The notes under the pieces were generated by a model. The model was not told the DNA's origin, ran no database searches, and worked only from the letters and a program-made list of their open reading frames with translations. From NCBI RefSeq assembly GCF_051401765.1, contig NW_027480548.1:806001-870000 (forward strand): a DNA stretch of 64,000 bases, given 5' to 3'. The translations under genes and the position numbers were made by a program. Positions 63,972-64,000 of the stretch are shown one piece after another. Positions within the stretch are counted from its first letter, which is position 1; each line of letters opens with the position of its first letter. The DNA is from Calliopsis andreniformis. Lineage: Eukaryota; Arthropoda; Insecta; Hymenoptera; Andrenidae.

Positions 63972-64000
63972 GACTGAGTGTTGAGGGTTGAGTGATGAGA
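63972..64000 (+). repeat. D-type island head cut by the window end
   Basis: GACTGAGTGTTGAGGG followed by GTGATGAG at 63992 matches the start of the other D islands. A core would be expected at about 64071, outside the window. This shows that the array continues to the right. Confidence 0.75.

Larger units (their letters stand above)
1..64000. repeat. Degenerate TTGAGGA heptamer satellite array
   Basis: The whole window is a tandem array of a 7-bp unit, TTGAGGA on the + strand. Common variants change one base (ATTGAAG, TTTGAGG, GTTGAGG, ACTGAGG, GCTGAGG, ATTCAGG); some units are 6 bp (GGATGA without the second T) or longer and shift the phase. The + strand is nearly free of C. No stretch of 300 bp or more escapes this pattern. 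Both window edges lie inside recurring sequence, so the array is longer than the window. Size and HOR structure resemble eukaryotic heterochromatic satellites; this placement is inference. No promoter, RNA gene or transposase-like sequence was seen inside it. Confidence 0.97.
59551..64000 (+). repeat. D-type terminal region with 3,716-bp repeat
   Basis: Bases 58.25-59.83 kb recur at 61.97-63.55 kb, offset 3,716 (D cores 59440/63156; GAGGATTAAG 59541/63257). Between them lie a more diverged D copy (core 61639), a local 286-bp duplication at 60.5-61.0 kb, and runs of nearly pure consensus units at about 61.0-61.2 kb. No C, B, A or SalI landmark occurs in this region. The window ends inside another D island. 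Confidence 0.85.

Noticed and set aside
1..64000. Reading the + strand as coding with TGA as an amino acid (E-D-W-G-L-R-I repeat)
   Set aside because: This would open the + strand too, but nothing else indicates an alternative code, and the same repeat arithmetic explains it.
1..64000. CRISPR array
   Set aside because: There are no constant repeats separated by unique spacers; repeated and intervening sequence are the same heptamer family, and island spacings are kilobases.
1..64000. Transposon or retroelement as the source of the islands
   Set aside because: No terminal inverted repeats, target-site duplications, long terminal repeats or transposase-like frames were seen; the islands themselves read as diverged heptamers.
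1..64000. Bacterial short tandem heptamer repeats (as in cyanobacteria)
   Set aside because: Those arrays are short and lie between genes. A 64-kb gene-free array with multi-kilobase HORs does not fit, although the organism cannot be proven from the sequence.
1..64000. CENP-B box within the HORs
   Set aside because: No TTCG...CGGGA-like 17-bp motif was seen; CG-containing variants are short and isolated.
1..64000. tRNA, rRNA or other structured RNA genes
   Set aside because: The near absence of C on the + strand prevents extended stems; the only clear stem noticed is the 7-bp C hairpin.

Overview
The window is one uninterrupted satellite array. Nearly all 64 kb can be read as tandem copies of a degenerate heptamer, TTGAGGA on the + strand (TCCTCAA on the - strand), about 9,100 unit lengths. 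I find no gene, RNA gene, transposon, CRISPR array or ordinary single-copy stretch. The + strand is very poor in C. The sequence just inside position 1 recurs inside the array at 2804 and 4813, and position 64000 falls inside a recurring landmark, so the array runs past both ends of the window.

An array of this size, with multi-kilobase higher-order repeats (HORs) and near-identical segmental copies, is most like eukaryotic nuclear satellite DNA (centromeric, pericentromeric or subtelomeric heterochromatin). Known heptamer satellites, for example those of Drosophila virilis, are a precedent for the unit length, not evidence of species. Short heptamer repeats also occur in bacteria such as cyanobacteria, but not at this scale as far as I know. 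No species can be assigned.

The structure lies in variant units. I located 58 copies of a core, ATATTCTATT, in four contexts. A, B and D are related islands of about 180 bp, each with GTGATGAG exactly 79 bp before the core. C carries a 7-bp-stem hairpin with an EcoRI site. The usual order is C, then B 468-482 bp later, then A 433 bp later. Layout: 1-5.3 kb, a leading fragment and a 2,009-bp tandem pair; 5.3-8.1 kb, shortened copies; 8.1-12.7 kb, a 3.76-kb block also found at 44.6-49.2 and 53.6-58.2 kb; 12.7-43 kb, a SalI-marked HOR family (2.7-4.4 kb spacings) containing a 7.7-kb block present twice 9,955 bp apart; 43.8-59.5 kb, a 9.0-kb segment present twice, the first copy with an internal 2.3-kb tandem duplication; 59.5-64 kb, a D-type region with 3,716-bp and 286-bp repeats.

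The many long open frames on the - strand (up to 644 codons) are by-products of the repeat. Seven bases is not a multiple of three, so all three - strand frames read the same cyclic heptapeptide (N-P-Q-S-S-I-L) without stops, while every + strand frame meets TGA every 21 bases. They should not be annotated as genes. The points of interest are the HOR architecture, the diverged islands with fixed internal spacing, and deletions that in several cases are exact whole numbers of heptamers.
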